Below, one piece after another: positions 1 through 9,208 of a stretch of 39,318 nt of DNA (the first letter of the stretch is position 1; every line of letters starts with the position of its first letter). Below the pieces are notes generated by a model. That model did not search any database and had not been told where the DNA came from. It saw nothing but the letters and a program-made list of their open reading frames with translations. The position numbers were made by a program, and so were the translations under genes. The stretch comes from Acidimicrobiaceae bacterium (lineage in GTDB: Bacteria > Actinomycetota > Acidimicrobiia > Acidimicrobiales > RAAP-2), in contig JANXXO010000033.1 in NCBI GenBank assembly GCA_025350565.1, positions 1 through 39,318 of the forward strand, written 5' to 3'.

Positions 1-825
1 GGTGACCAACCAGTACAGTGCGCCGTCGGGGTCCGAGCCGCGCACCGACTTGATGAACGCGCTGATCTGGTCGTAATGCGTGTCGCGCGACTGATGGTAG
101 AGCCGGCCGTCGCGGGCCTGTGCGACCTGCTCGACCGTCACGACGTGGTCGGGTGCGTCACCCGCGCGCGCCAAGATGATCGCCGTGTCGAGGGTGGTCA
201 ACGCGACTCGCGCGTCCCCGTCCGAGGCCGAGGTGATGGCGTCGACGGCCTCGTCGGTGACCGCACTGGCGCGTAGGGCCATACCGCGGCGCACGAGCAG
301 TTCCAGGTCGCGCGCCTCGAGGGGACGAAGTCGCCACAAGGTCGAGCGGCTCATGAGGGCCGCGTTTACTTCGAAGTAGGGGTTCTCGGTGGTGGCCCCG
401 ATGAGCACGACCTGACCGGTCTCGGTGGCGGGAAGTAAGAGGTCCTGCTGGGACTTATTGAAACGGTGCACTTCGTCAATGAACAGCACGGTTCGCTGCC
501 CCTGTTCGCCCAATCGCTCGCGCGCGCGGGCCAACGCCTCACGAACCTCTTTAACGCCGCTGGTAACGGCGGAGAGACTTTCGGTGGCGTAACCGGCGGA
601 GGACGCCATGATTCTGGCCAAGGTCGTCTTGCCGGTCCCGGCAGGTCCCCACAAGATCATCGACGTCAACTCACCGGCCTCCACGAACCGCCGAAGCGGC
701 CCTTCGGGGCCTATCAAGTGCTGTTGACCGACCAGTTCGTCCAAGGTTTTCGGGCGAAGCAGATCAGCGAGCGGCGCCGCCTGCTTCAGGCGCTGGGCGA
801 CGGCGTCGTCGAAGAGGGACGTAAC
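1..825 (-). CDS. rarA: Replication-associated recombination protein A (RarA/MgsA-type AAA+ ATPase), 3' end outside the window
   Basis: This is a clamp-loader-like AAA+ ATPase that acts at stalled replication forks. The 275 visible codons show a Walker A motif (GPAGTGKTT, about residues 60-68), a Walker B motif with the family signature FIDEVHRFNKSQQD (about 115-128) and a sensor-1 region with GATTENPYFEV. The N-terminus begins TSLFDDAV, which fits full-length RarA. The coding frame follows directly on the aspS TGA stop, in the same frame, and the codon in the normal start position is GTT (823-825), not ATG or GTG. An AAAGG Shine-Dalgarno-like run sits 7 bases before it. The next in-frame TTG lies too far downstream to keep the conserved N-terminus. 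The gene is last in the relA-hisS-aspS-rarA run. Family call is near certain; the start is uncertain. Confidence 0.93.
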
Positions 826-2541
826 TCACGAACCTTTCGCGACGATCTTGATCCGAAGCTCGCGCAGTACTTTGTCGGTGACACCTTTTGGGGCGCCCGT
901 CATCAGGTCGGCGCCGGACTGCGTCTTGGGATAGGCAATGACTTCGCGGATGTTCTCTTCGCCCGCGAAAATCGCCGTCAGGCGGTCGATGCCAAAGGCG
1001 AAGCCGGCGTGCGGGGGCGCGCCGTACTTAAAGGCCCCGAGGAGGAAACCGAATCGGCTCTCGGCCTCTTCGTCACTGATGCCCAGGGCGCTAAAAATCC
1101 TCGACTGGATATCGGCCCGGTGAATCCGCACTGAGCCACTGCCCAACTCCCAGCCGTTTAGCACGAGGTCATAGGCGCGCGAACGAACCTTCAACGGGTT
1201 GGTCTCGATCAGATCCAGGTCGTCGGGATGCGGCATGGTGAAAGGGTGGTGGGCCGCTTGCAGATGGCCTTCGTCGTCGACGCCTTCGAACATGGGGAAC
1301 TCGGTGACCCAGACGTAGTGGTGCGGTCCTTCACTGACTGGCGGCGAACCAAGGGTGACGCGCAGCGCGCCGAGGACTCTGCAGGCCGCTTCGTACTCGT
1401 CGGCCACGCAAAAGATGAGGTCGCCCACTTGGGCACCGTCGACGCCCGCGACGGCCGCCGACTCGGTCTCGTCGAGGAACTTGGCGAGCGGCGACTCGAG
1501 GCCTTCGGCGGTGACGCGAAACCACGCGAGGCCCTTCGCCCCGAGTGACTTCGCGAACAGCGTCAACTCGTCCAGGCGACTTCGCGAGAGGTCCGCTCCA
1601 CCGGGCAGGCGTAGCGCCTTCACCGTCGGCGCGCTAAAGGCTTTTACTTCGGTCGCGGCGAAGACGTCGGAGAGGTCGTGTAAGACCATGGCGAAGCGAA
1701 GGTCGGGCTTATCGGTGCCGTAGCGATCGAGGGAGTCGGCCCAGGTGATGCGGGGAATGGCGCCGGGCCGAATCCCGGTCGCCGCTTCGGCGGCGTCGAG
1801 GACGGCCACCGAGACGAAGGCGAAGATGTCGTCTTGATCGGCGAAACTCGCCTCCATGTCCAACTGCGAGAACTCGAACTGGCGATCGGCGCGCAGGTCT
1901 TCGTCGCGCATGCAGCGAGCGATCTGGTAATAGCGGTCGAAACCTCCGACCATCAACAACTGCTTGGCGATCTGGGGCGACTGGGGTAGTACGTAAAACT
2001 CGCCGGGCTGGAGTCGCGAGGGGACGACGAACTCACGCGAGCCCTCGGGAGTCGGCGCCCAGAGCAGCGGCGTCTCCACCTCGCAAAAGCCCTGCGCGTC
2101 CATGGCGCGCCGAAGCGCCGCGTTGACGACGGCGCGCAGGCGCAAGTTGCGCTGCATGTGTTCGCGGCGAAGGTCGAGGTAGCGATAGCGAAGTCGAACC
2201 TGCTCGTCGATCTCCACGCGGTCGTCGAGTTGAAAGGGCGGTGGTTCGGCGGCCGAGAGGACCTCGACCACACAGTCGGTCAGCTCGACCTGACCGGTGG
2301 CGAGTTTGTCGTTGAGCGTCCCCTCGGGTCGGCGCGTCACCGTCCCGGTCACGCGCACCACGAACTCACTGCGCACGTCGACCGACCCCTCGACCACGGC
2401 TTGGATGATGCCGGTGTGGTCGCGCACGTCCACGAAGGCGAGGTGTTCACCGTGTTCGCGCCGCTTGGCCACCCAACCGCACACGGCGACCCGTTGACCG
2501 ACGTGGTCCTCGCGTAGTGACGCGCACAGGAAATCGCGCAT
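826..2541 (-). CDS. aspS: Aspartyl-tRNA synthetase
   Basis: A class II synthetase charging tRNA-Asp (or Asp and Asn tRNAs if non-discriminating, which cannot be told here). The 571-residue protein has an N-terminal OB-fold anticodon-binding domain ([15 protein letters not shown]), class II motif 2 ([19 protein letters not shown]), a bacterial GAD insertion domain in the middle and motif 3 (GFAFGIDRL) near the C-terminus. I chose the ATG at 2541 because [12 protein letters not shown] matches the usual N-terminus. The frame stays open upstream to a TTG at 2574, which overlaps the hisS stop by three bases and would add 11 residues. GAGAAG about nine bases before 2541 is a weak ribosome-binding site. 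Translation is probably coupled to hisS. The stop is followed in frame by rarA. Confidence 0.96.
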   Translation of the reverse strand: MRDFLCASLREDHVGQRVAVCGWVAKRREHGEHLAFVDVRDHTGIIQAVVEGSVDVRSEFVVRVTGTVTRRPEGTLNDKLATGQVELTDCVVEVLSAAEPPPFQLDDRVEIDEQVRLRYRYLDLRREHMQRNLRLRAVVNAALRRAMDAQGFCEVETPLLWAPTPEGSREFVVPSRLQPGEFYVLPQSPQIAKQLLMVGGFDRYYQIARCMRDEDLRADRQFEFSQLDMEASFADQDDIFAFVSVAVLDAAEAATGIRPGAIPRITWADSLDRYGTDKPDLRFAMVLHDLSDVFAATEVKAFSAPTVKALRLPGGADLSRSRLDELTLFAKSLGAKGLAWFRVTAEGLESPLAKFLDETESAAVAGVDGAQVGDLIFCVADEYEAACRVLGALRVTLGSPPVSEGPHHYVWVTEFPMFEGVDDEGHLQAAHHPFTMPHPDDLDLIETNPLKVRSRAYDLVLNGWELGSGSVRIHRADIQSRIFSALGISDEEAESRFGFLLGAFKYGAPPHAGFAFGIDRLTAIFAGEENIREVIAYPKTQSGADLMTGAPKGVTDKVLRELRIKIVAKGS

Positions 2542-2570
2542 GCTGGTGGCTTCTCGATTGATGAACATGC

Positions 2571-3860
2571 TCAACTTTTCGTCAGTACTTGGCCGACCGC
2601 GAAGACGACGTCGTCTCGGGCTACGCTGCGTTGCGTTTGCTCGAAGTTGTCGCTTCGCAGGTCCCTAATCGTAACCTCGCCCGCTTCGAACTCGCGGGGT
2701 CCCACCAGTAAAGCGAGGCGAGCGCCGGACTTGTCGGCGACCTTCATTTGGGCTTTCATGGACCGCTGGTCGAAGGCGCGGTCGGTGGCGAAGCCGGCGC
2801 GGCGCAACTCATCGACCAAGAGCGTCGCCGCGTCCAGACCGGTGGTGTCGATGACGAAGAGGTCGAGGTCACGCTTCAGCAGCGATCCCATGGTCACGCC
2901 TTCGGCCTCGCGCACCATCAAGAGACGTTCGATGCCACTGCCGAAACCAATGCCGCTGGTGGGCTTGCCGCCCAGTTGTTCGGCCAGTCCGTCGTAGCGC
3001 CCTCCCCCGCCTATGGCGTTTTGCGCACTCTCTAACGCGTCCGACACGAATTCAAAAGTGGTGCGGGTGTAGTAGTCAAAACCGCGCACCAGCCGGGGAT
3101 CGAGGTGGCTCGCAATACCGAGCGACGAGAGTCCCGCGGTGACGTGGTTTAGGTGCTCGCGACAGTCGGCACACAGGAAGTCAATCAGCATGGGACCGGC
3201 GTTGGTCACCGCCACGCAGTTCGCGTCCTTGCAGTCGAGCAGGCGTAAGGGGTTCTTGCTCCAGGTGAGTTGGTGCTCGTCGGTCAGTTGGTCGGCGTGG
3301 GCCGCCAAGTGGTCCCGCAGGCGTTCCACGTACGCGCCGCGACAGACGGCGTCACCCATGGAGTTGATGAGTAGACGGAATTTCGTGAGACCTACGGCTT
3401 CGTAGAACCGGTGGGCCAGGGCGATGACTTCGACGTCGACGGCCGGGTCATCGGTGCCGAGCACCTCGACGCCCAACTGGTGATGTTGGCGATAGCGGCC
3501 CTTTTGAGGGCGTTCGTAGCGAAAGGCCGGCGTGACGTACCACGCCTTCCACGGCGTGGTCGGACTGTGCTGGATAAAGGCGCGCACCACCGGCGCCGTT
3601 CCCTCGGGACGCAGCGCGTGCGTACGGTTACCGCGGTCGGTGAAGACGTACATCTCCTTGGTGGCGATCTCACTCTCTTCGCCAATGCCGCGGTGAAAGA
3701 CGCCGACGTCTTCGAACATCGGGGTGATGACCAACGCGAAGCCAAAGCGGTAGGCGAACTGCGCGAACGTGGCGATCATGCCCTCCCACTCCGCCGAGGC
3801 GGCGCCCAAGACGTCGTGAGTTCCGATGGGGGCTTGAAACGGTGTGACGGCGTCGCTCAT
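2571..3860 (-). CDS. hisS: Histidyl-tRNA synthetase
   Basis: Class II synthetase for tRNA-His, 429 residues, normal length for the bacterial form. Motif 2 is visible as FRYERPQKGRYRQHHQLGVE, the histidine-specific signature as LVRGFDYYTRTTFEF and GGGGRYDGL, and motif 3 as GFGSGIERL. The C-terminal anticodon-binding domain holds DQRSMKAQMKVADKSGARLA. The ATG at 3860 overlaps the relA stop as ATGA, so the two are likely translationally coupled. The relA-hisS-aspS order also occurs, more spread out, in mycobacteria. Nothing unusual was seen in the protein. Confidence 0.97.
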   Translation of the reverse strand: MSDAVTPFQAPIGTHDVLGAASAEWEGMIATFAQFAYRFGFALVITPMFEDVGVFHRGIGEESEIATKEMYVFTDRGNRTHALRPEGTAPVVRAFIQHSPTTPWKAWYVTPAFRYERPQKGRYRQHHQLGVEVLGTDDPAVDVEVIALAHRFYEAVGLTKFRLLINSMGDAVCRGAYVERLRDHLAAHADQLTDEHQLTWSKNPLRLLDCKDANCVAVTNAGPMLIDFLCADCREHLNHVTAGLSSLGIASHLDPRLVRGFDYYTRTTFEFVSDALESAQNAIGGGGRYDGLAEQLGGKPTSGIGFGSGIERLLMVREAEGVTMGSLLKRDLDLFVIDTTGLDAATLLVDELRRAGFATDRAFDQRSMKAQMKVADKSGARLALLVGPREFEAGEVTIRDLRSDNFEQTQRSVARDDVVFAVGQVLTKS

Positions 3861-6070
3861 GAATTCTTGTTCTGTCCCGGTAGTTGGCGGAAGGCGTCAA
3901 AGACACCGTCGACACCCTTCAGTGCCGCCAATAGGCTACTGAGGTGGGTGGGGTCGGCCAGTTCGACGTCAAAGACCATACGCACGATGCGCGAACCCGA
4001 CGTCGAGGTGCTGCTCGAGATGATGCTGAGGTGGTACTCGGCGACGACCTTAGACACGTCGAGCAGCAGTCGAGACCGGTCGAAGGCCATGACCTCCAGC
4101 ACCGCGCGGTACTGCCCACTCACCGAACCGTCCCACTCGACGTCGATGATGCGTTCGCCGAGGCGTTGGGCCAAGGCCACGGCGTTCGAGCAGTCGTCAC
4201 GGTGCACCGAGACGCCTCGGCCCTGGGTGATGAAGCCCATGATGCTGTCGCCCGGCACGGGCGAGCAACACCGCGCCAGATGAATCATGACGTCGTCGAG
4301 ACCCTCGACGTAGACGCCCGCCGTGCGCCGGGTGGTGCGACTGGTGCGCGGCATGCGCGTGACGGTGGTCGGGAGCTGCTCGCTGTCGCCACCGCCGTGG
4401 AGTTCACGGTCTAGGCGTTGCACGACGGCGAGGGCCGAAATCTGTCCGCTGTCGATGGCCATGAACAGTGCGTCGAGGTCGTCCAGGTTCATGGCGGCGA
4501 TGACGGTGTCGAGCGCGCTCGAAGACAGTGACGTGGCGATGGGAAGTCCTTCGCGGCGAAGCGCCTTGGTCAGCTCCTCGCGTCCGCCTTCAATGGCGTC
4601 GTCACGACGTTCGCGCTGGAACCACTGGCGAATCTTCGACTTGGCGCGCGACGACTGCGCAATGGCCAGCCAGTCGCGCGAGGGGCCGGCGGTGTCGCTC
4701 TTACTGGTGACGATCTCCGCCACGTCGGCCGAACGCAACACCGTCTCGAGGGGTACCAGTCGGCCGTTGACCTTGGCGCCCACGCAGTGGTGCCCGACCT
4801 CGGTGTGCACGGCGTAGGCGAAGTCAATGGTGGTCGCCCCCTCGATCAGGGCAATGACCCGGCCCTTGGGGGTGAAGACGTAGACCTCGTCTTGTCCGAG
4901 GTCCAACTTCAACGCCTCGAGGAAGGCAATCGGATCGCTCTCCTCTTCTTCCACGTCGACCAGGCGCTGCATCCACGCCATCTCTTTGGAGGAGGCGTCC
5001 TCTTTGTAGCCCCAGTGGGCGGCCACTCCGAACTCGGCGCGGCGGTGCATTTCGTAGGTGCGGATCTGCACCTCCACCGATTTGCCCCGCGGTCCGATGA
5101 CCGTGGTGTGCAAGGACTGATAGAGGTTGAACTTGGGCGAATTGATGTAGTCCTTGAAGCGTCCCTGCACCGGCGACCACAGGGCGTGGATGGCGCCGAG
5201 CACGGCCCAACAGTCCCGGTCCTCGTTGACGATCACCCGCAGTCCCACTAGGTCGAAGATGTCGTCGAACTCTTTGCCGCCAATGACCATCTTCTCGTAG
5301 ATGCTCCAGAAGTGCTTCGGGCGGCCCCGCACTTCGGCCTCGATGCCGAACTCGGCCAGTTTGGACGTGAGCGTCGACATCACCTCGGCGAGGTAGTCCT
5401 CGCGCTCGGGCTGGCGCGTGGCCACCATCTGTTCGATCTCGGCGTAGCGCTTGGGATGCAGGGTCGCGAAACTGAGATCCTCCAGCTGCCACTTGACCTG
5501 TTGGACCCCGAGGCGGTGGGCCAAGGGCGCGTAGACGTCCAGGGTCTCTTGGGCGATGGCGCGTTGGCGGGCCATGGGCATCACCGAGATGGTGCGCATG
5601 TTGTGCAGTCGGTCGGCCAACTTGATCAAGAGCACACGCCAGTCCTGGGCCATGGCGATGAACATCTTGCGAATCGTGGCCGCCTGCTGTTCCTCTTTCG
5701 AATCGAACTCCAAGCGGTCGAGCTTGGTGACCCCGTCCACCACCGCCGCCACTTGTTCACCGAACTCCTTGGCCAGCCACTCCTTGGTGATGCCGGTATC
5801 TTCCACGGCGTCGTGCAGCAGCGCCGCGGTGATGGTCACCTCGTCCAGACCCAAATCGGCCGCGATGTCGGCCACGGCGATGGGGTGGGTGACGTAAGGC
5901 TCGCCGGTACGGCGAAGTTGGCCCTCGTGGGCCTTGATGGCGGCCGCGCCGGCGCGACGGATGTCGTCGACCTCGCCGTTGGCGTGGTGTTCGAGGAATC
6001 GGCCAATTAGGCGCTCAATCGAGCCCGACAGCGCGGGGTCAGCCGGCGAACGAGAAGTGACACTGACCAT
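3857..6070 (-). CDS. relA: Bifunctional (p)ppGpp synthetase/hydrolase (RelA/SpoT homologue, Rsh)
   Basis: Makes and degrades the stringent-response alarmone (p)ppGpp. At 737 residues it has the full long-RSH layout: hydrolase HD domain (H48, H62, H86-D87, ED at 90-91), synthetase domain (about 240-355), TGS domain (from about 395, VYVFTPKGRVIAL) and a C-terminal ACT domain (about 665-737). RFKD at about 304-307 is the RXKD motif of bifunctional enzymes, not the EXDD of synthetase-only RelA, and the HD motif is intact, so both activities are predicted. The ATG at 6070 lies 20 bases after secF. It has no good ribosome-binding site, but TAGGCT sits 6 bases upstream, suggesting a leaderless transcript as well as read-through from the sec genes. 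hisS overlaps its stop by four bases. Confidence 0.97.
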   Translation of the reverse strand: MVSVTSRSPADPALSGSIERLIGRFLEHHANGEVDDIRRAGAAAIKAHEGQLRRTGEPYVTHPIAVADIAADLGLDEVTITAALLHDAVEDTGITKEWLAKEFGEQVAAVVDGVTKLDRLEFDSKEEQQAATIRKMFIAMAQDWRVLLIKLADRLHNMRTISVMPMARQRAIAQETLDVYAPLAHRLGVQQVKWQLEDLSFATLHPKRYAEIEQMVATRQPEREDYLAEVMSTLTSKLAEFGIEAEVRGRPKHFWSIYEKMVIGGKEFDDIFDLVGLRVIVNEDRDCWAVLGAIHALWSPVQGRFKDYINSPKFNLYQSLHTTVIGPRGKSVEVQIRTYEMHRRAEFGVAAHWGYKEDASSKEMAWMQRLVDVEEEESDPIAFLEALKLDLGQDEVYVFTPKGRVIALIEGATTIDFAYAVHTEVGHHCVGAKVNGRLVPLETVLRSADVAEIVTSKSDTAGPSRDWLAIAQSSRAKSKIRQWFQRERRDDAIEGGREELTKALRREGLPIATSLSSSALDTVIAAMNLDDLDALFMAIDSGQISALAVVQRLDRELHGGGDSEQLPTTVTRMPRTSRTTRRTAGVYVEGLDDVMIHLARCCSPVPGDSIMGFITQGRGVSVHRDDCSNAVALAQRLGERIIDVEWDGSVSGQYRAVLEVMAFDRSRLLLDVSKVVAEYHLSIISSSTSTSGSRIVRMVFDVELADPTHLSSLLAALKGVDGVFDAFRQLPGQNKNS

Positions 6071-6076
6071 GAAGCC

Positions 6077-6082
6077 AGCCTA
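6077..6082 (-). promoter_or_regulatory. Candidate -10 element for a leaderless relA transcript
   Basis: Read on the minus strand the sequence is TAGGCT, then six bases, then the relA ATG at 6070. That spacing would put the transcription start at or next to the start codon. The same arrangement precedes several other genes here. No convincing -35 hexamer was seen. Confidence 0.5.
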
Positions 6083-6090
6083 ACGGTGGC

Positions 6091-7257
6091 CTAGCGCCGT
6101 TTTTGTTTCCGGGCGCGCGCTTCAATGGTCGCCGCGCCGGTCGCGCGAGAGGTACTGGCCCGCGTTCCCATCGACGCACGACCGCGTATGGCGCGCTGCG
6201 CCCCGTCACCCGAGAGCAGGGCCGCGGCGGCCGGCGTCAGGACGTTCTTGTTGCTGCGCTGCGCCGCACGCGCGGCCAACTCGCGGTAGCGCGGTTCGCG
6301 TTCCTTGAAGTACGCGAGCAGCGGACTGGCGATGAAGATCGACGAGTAGGCCCCACTCATGAGACCGACGAAGAGCGCCAGACCATAGTTCTGCAAGGTG
6401 GTGGCGCCGAGGATGTACGCACCCACCACCAGCACCGACATCACGGGGAAGATGGCCACTAGCGAGGTATTGATCGAACGGGCCAAGGTCTGGTTCATCG
6501 AGAGATTGACCATTTCGCCGTAGCTCATGTCACCACTCTTAAAGACGCCTCCGGCGTTGTCGCGCACCCGGTCGAAGACGACGACCGTGTCGTAGAGCGA
6601 ATACCCGAGGATGGTCAAGATGGCGATCACCGTGTCGGGGGTGATCTGGAAACCGAAGAGCGAGTACACGCCAATGGTGATCAAGAGGTCGTGGAGCATC
6701 GCGATGAAAGCGGCCAGGGCCATCTTGGGTTCGAAACGGATGCTGATGTAAGCGACGACGGCAATGAAGAAGACGATCAACGCCTCGAGTGCTCGGTCCT
6801 TGATTTGCGCTCCCCAGGTCGGGCCGACCGTCGAGACCGCCACGTTGTTGAAGTTGGTATGGGCGGCGGCGGCCATGGCATTGGCCACTTTGTTCGAGGC
6901 GTCGGTGAGCGCTTGACCCTTCAGCCCTACCAACTGCGACGAGATTTGGAAGGTCCGCCCGCCGAGCTCTTCGACCTTCGGATTCTGCAGGCCGGCCTTC
7001 TCCACCGCGGCGGTCATCTTGGCCACCGACGAGTGCGGAGCCAGAATTGTCCACTGGCTGCCACCCTTGAACTCGATGCCCAAGTTGAAGCCGCGAACGG
7101 CGAGGCTGCCGAGTCCCAACGCAATGATGACGATGGAGATGGTGAACCAGGTCCGCCGTCGTCCGACGAAGTCAACGGTCGTCTTACCTTGGTACAGACG
7201 TCCGAATCGACCGGGCGTGGGCGACCCGTGGTCGGGGGCGGTCAGGACATCACTCAT
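6091..7257 (-). CDS. secF: Protein translocase subunit SecF
   Basis: Membrane component of SecDF, which uses the proton gradient to assist SecYEG export. The 388-residue protein has a first transmembrane helix (about 35-55), the SecF periplasmic signature GIEFKGGSQW, and five more helices from about 160 onwards, with the typical TPDTVIAILTILGYSLYDTVVVFDR segment (given here in two parts: TPDTVIAILTILGY and SLYDTVVVFDR). After the last helix there is an unusually long basic, Ala/Arg-rich cytosolic tail of about 60 residues ending RARKQKRR. The ATG at 7257 overlaps the end of secD by eight bases. Order is yajC-secD-secF. Confidence 0.97.
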   Translation of the reverse strand: MSDVLTAPDHGSPTPGRFGRLYQGKTTVDFVGRRRTWFTISIVIIALGLGSLAVRGFNLGIEFKGGSQWTILAPHSSVAKMTAAVEKAGLQNPKVEELGGRTFQISSQLVGLKGQALTDASNKVANAMAAAAHTNFNNVAVSTVGPTWGAQIKDRALEALIVFFIAVVAYISIRFEPKMALAAFIAMLHDLLITIGVYSLFGFQITPDTVIAILTILGYSLYDTVVVFDRVRDNAGGVFKSGDMSYGEMVNLSMNQTLARSINTSLVAIFPVMSVLVVGAYILGATTLQNYGLALFVGLMSGAYSSIFIASPLLAYFKEREPRYRELAARAAQRSNKNVLTPAAAALLSGDGAQRAIRGRASMGTRASTSRATGAATIEARARKQKRR

Positions 7258-8770
7258 GGGCGGAGACTCCTGGGGTGAGGCCCGCCGCCATGGAGAGCGC
7301 CGAGGTACTGGACGAACTCCGTCGACCGAGCAGGATGACCAGCGGTCGGGTGAAGTACCAGGTGATAAAGACGTCCATCAAGGTGGAGAGTCCGAGGAAG
7401 AAGGCGAAGCCTCGCACGTCGCCGACGGCGATGAGGTAGAGCAAGACGGCGGCCAGGAGACTGACCGTGTCGGCCGCTAAGACGGTGCGCCACGCCGAGC
7501 GGAAACCGCGGTCCACCGACGTGCGAACCGAACGCCCTGCTCGGGCCTCGTCTTTCAATCGTTCGAAATACACGATGTAACTGTCGACGGTGATACCAAT
7601 CGACACGATGATGCCCGTGACACCGGCCAAGTCAAAGCTTGGGGCCAGCGCCGTATGGCCCAGCGCGGAAATGATGGCCCAAAGCAACGCGGCGGTGGTG
7701 GCCAGTCCGGTCACGATTACCAGTCCGAGCGCTCGGTAGTAGAGGATCGTGTACAACAAGACGAGCAGCAGTCCCACCAGACCGGCCCCGAGGCCGGCTA
7801 TCAGTGAACTGTGGCCGAGCGTCGGTGAGACGGTGAGGATATTGAGCGGTTGCAGACGAACGGGCAAGGCACCGAACTCCATGGCAATCGCTAAGTCTTT
7901 GGCGCCGCTCTCGGTGAAGGAACCAGAAATCTGACCGGAGCCGGCGAAACTGGTGAAGGACGACTGCGTGGGCTGGATGAGGGGCGCCGACTGAATAATG
8001 CCGTCGAGCTCGATCGCCAGGGCCTGATGAAAGGAGTTTTTCGCCACGGCGTCCCAAAGGGGACTTCCGGTCTTGGTCAAGGTGTAGTTGACCACCCACG
8101 CGCCCAACTGGTCTTGTTGGGCGAGGGACTTGCCTATGGCCTGGCCGGTCAACTCGGCCGGACCGAGCAGGTAGCGCACCCCTGGCTGACCGAGGGACGG
8201 CAGGATGACGTCGTTGGTCTTGATGTCCTTGGCCGGCTTGGTGGTCTGAATCTTGGTGTAGTACGGGTCGACCGCCAGTTGGTTGCTGGAGAAGCCGGAC
8301 GGCGAATTGTTGGGCGTCACGCCGAGATTGGACGTACTCCACTCGTAGCCCGGCGCGCAGAGGGGAATCTTCACGACGGCCTTGGCGCCCTTTACCGGTT
8401 CGGCCACTTGACAGATCACCGGTCGAAAGAGGAGCTGCGCCGTCTCGCCGACCAGCTTCAAGATCCTGCGCGCGTCTTTCACGCCGGGCACACTGACCAC
8501 GACGTTGTTCTTGCCCTGCAAGTTGACCTGTGCCCCCGACACACCTAGCCCATTGACGCGGTTCGAGAGAATGGTGACCACCTCGGCGAGGTCGGCCGAT
8601 GTGGCGTGGGTGGTTGGTTGATAGACGACTGACAGGCCGCCCGCGAGGTCCAGTCCGAGCTTGGGTCCCCAGCCGAGCGACAACGTCGCCACGAGCGATC
8701 CAAAGGAGATCGCCACGGTGAGAATGAGGCTGACGATCAGTGATCGTCGGGAACCAACCTGCTGGGCCAT
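7250..8770 (-). CDS. secD: Protein translocase subunit SecD
   Basis: Partner of SecF in the export motor. The 506-residue protein has an N-terminal membrane helix (about 10-30), the SecD motif GLDLAGGLSVVYQP, a large periplasmic P1 domain, and a C-terminal group of five membrane helices that includes GVTGIIVSIGITVDSYIVYF and FERLKDEARAG. The C-terminus is poorly conserved and Ser-rich. The ATG at 8770 shares one base with the yajC stop (TAATG), indicating coupling. The reading frame overlaps the start of secF by eight bases. Confidence 0.97.
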   Translation of the reverse strand: MAQQVGSRRSLIVSLILTVAISFGSLVATLSLGWGPKLGLDLAGGLSVVYQPTTHATSADLAEVVTILSNRVNGLGVSGAQVNLQGKNNVVVSVPGVKDARRILKLVGETAQLLFRPVICQVAEPVKGAKAVVKIPLCAPGYEWSTSNLGVTPNNSPSGFSSNQLAVDPYYTKIQTTKPAKDIKTNDVILPSLGQPGVRYLLGPAELTGQAIGKSLAQQDQLGAWVVNYTLTKTGSPLWDAVAKNSFHQALAIELDGIIQSAPLIQPTQSSFTSFAGSGQISGSFTESGAKDLAIAMEFGALPVRLQPLNILTVSPTLGHSSLIAGLGAGLVGLLLVLLYTILYYRALGLVIVTGLATTAALLWAIISALGHTALAPSFDLAGVTGIIVSIGITVDSYIVYFERLKDEARAGRSVRTSVDRGFRSAWRTVLAADTVSLLAAVLLYLIAVGDVRGFAFFLGLSTLMDVFITWYFTRPLVILLGRRSSSSTSALSMAAGLTPGVSAHE

Positions 8771-9153
8771 TACTTCGCGTCGCCTTCTTCGTGCTGCGCG
8801 TCGTCGGAGTCGGGTTCGACCGGCGGCGTGGGTTCAAAGTGCCCGGCGATGGCCGAGGCGATGAAGTCGAGCTCGACGCCGTTGGCGCCGCGAACGGTCG
8901 TGAGGCCGTCCTCAATCTTGGTCACGACCCCGACAAAGCCGCCAATGGTGCGCACGCGCTCGCCGACGTCGACCTTTTTCGCCTCGGACCGCGCCGCCTT
9001 TTGGCGCTTGGCCCGCGGGCGAAGGTAGAAGTAGTAGACCCCGCCGTACACGACGACGAGCAGAATCAGAATAAAGGGGGAAGAACTCTTCTTTACGGCT
9101 TTCGCGGCAAAGAGCAGATGACTCGCCGACAGCATATGGACAGCCAACAACAT
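8770..9153 (-). CDS. yajC: Preprotein translocase auxiliary subunit YajC
   Basis: Small membrane protein associated with SecDF. It is 127 residues long with one transmembrane helix (about 27-46, ILILLVVVYGGVYYFYLRPR), followed by the family's RAKRQKA basic stretch and an SH3-like domain with GERVRTIGGFVGVV. The tail is acidic (DSDDAQHEEGDAK). The start at 9153 is fixed by a strong GGAGG ribosome-binding site eight bases upstream (9162-9166). The gene follows ruvB after 55 bases and shares one base with secD. Confidence 0.95.
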   Translation of the reverse strand: MLLAVHMLSASHLLFAAKAVKKSSSPFILILLVVVYGGVYYFYLRPRAKRQKAARSEAKKVDVGERVRTIGGFVGVVTKIEDGLTTVRGANGVELDFIASAIAGHFEPTPPVEPDSDDAQHEEGDAK

Positions 9154-9208
9154 AGGTAATTCCTCCGAGATATAGACAAGGAAACCCTACTATTTCTCGG
9201 CTCCCTCA

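Noticed and set aside
3411..4283. A 290-codon plus-strand open frame antisense to hisS and relA
   Set aside because: No recognisable motifs and fully covered by conserved coding on the other strand.
7632..8915. A 427-codon minus-strand open frame overlapping secD
   Set aside because: Out-of-frame shadow of secD with low-complexity Arg/His/Pro composition.
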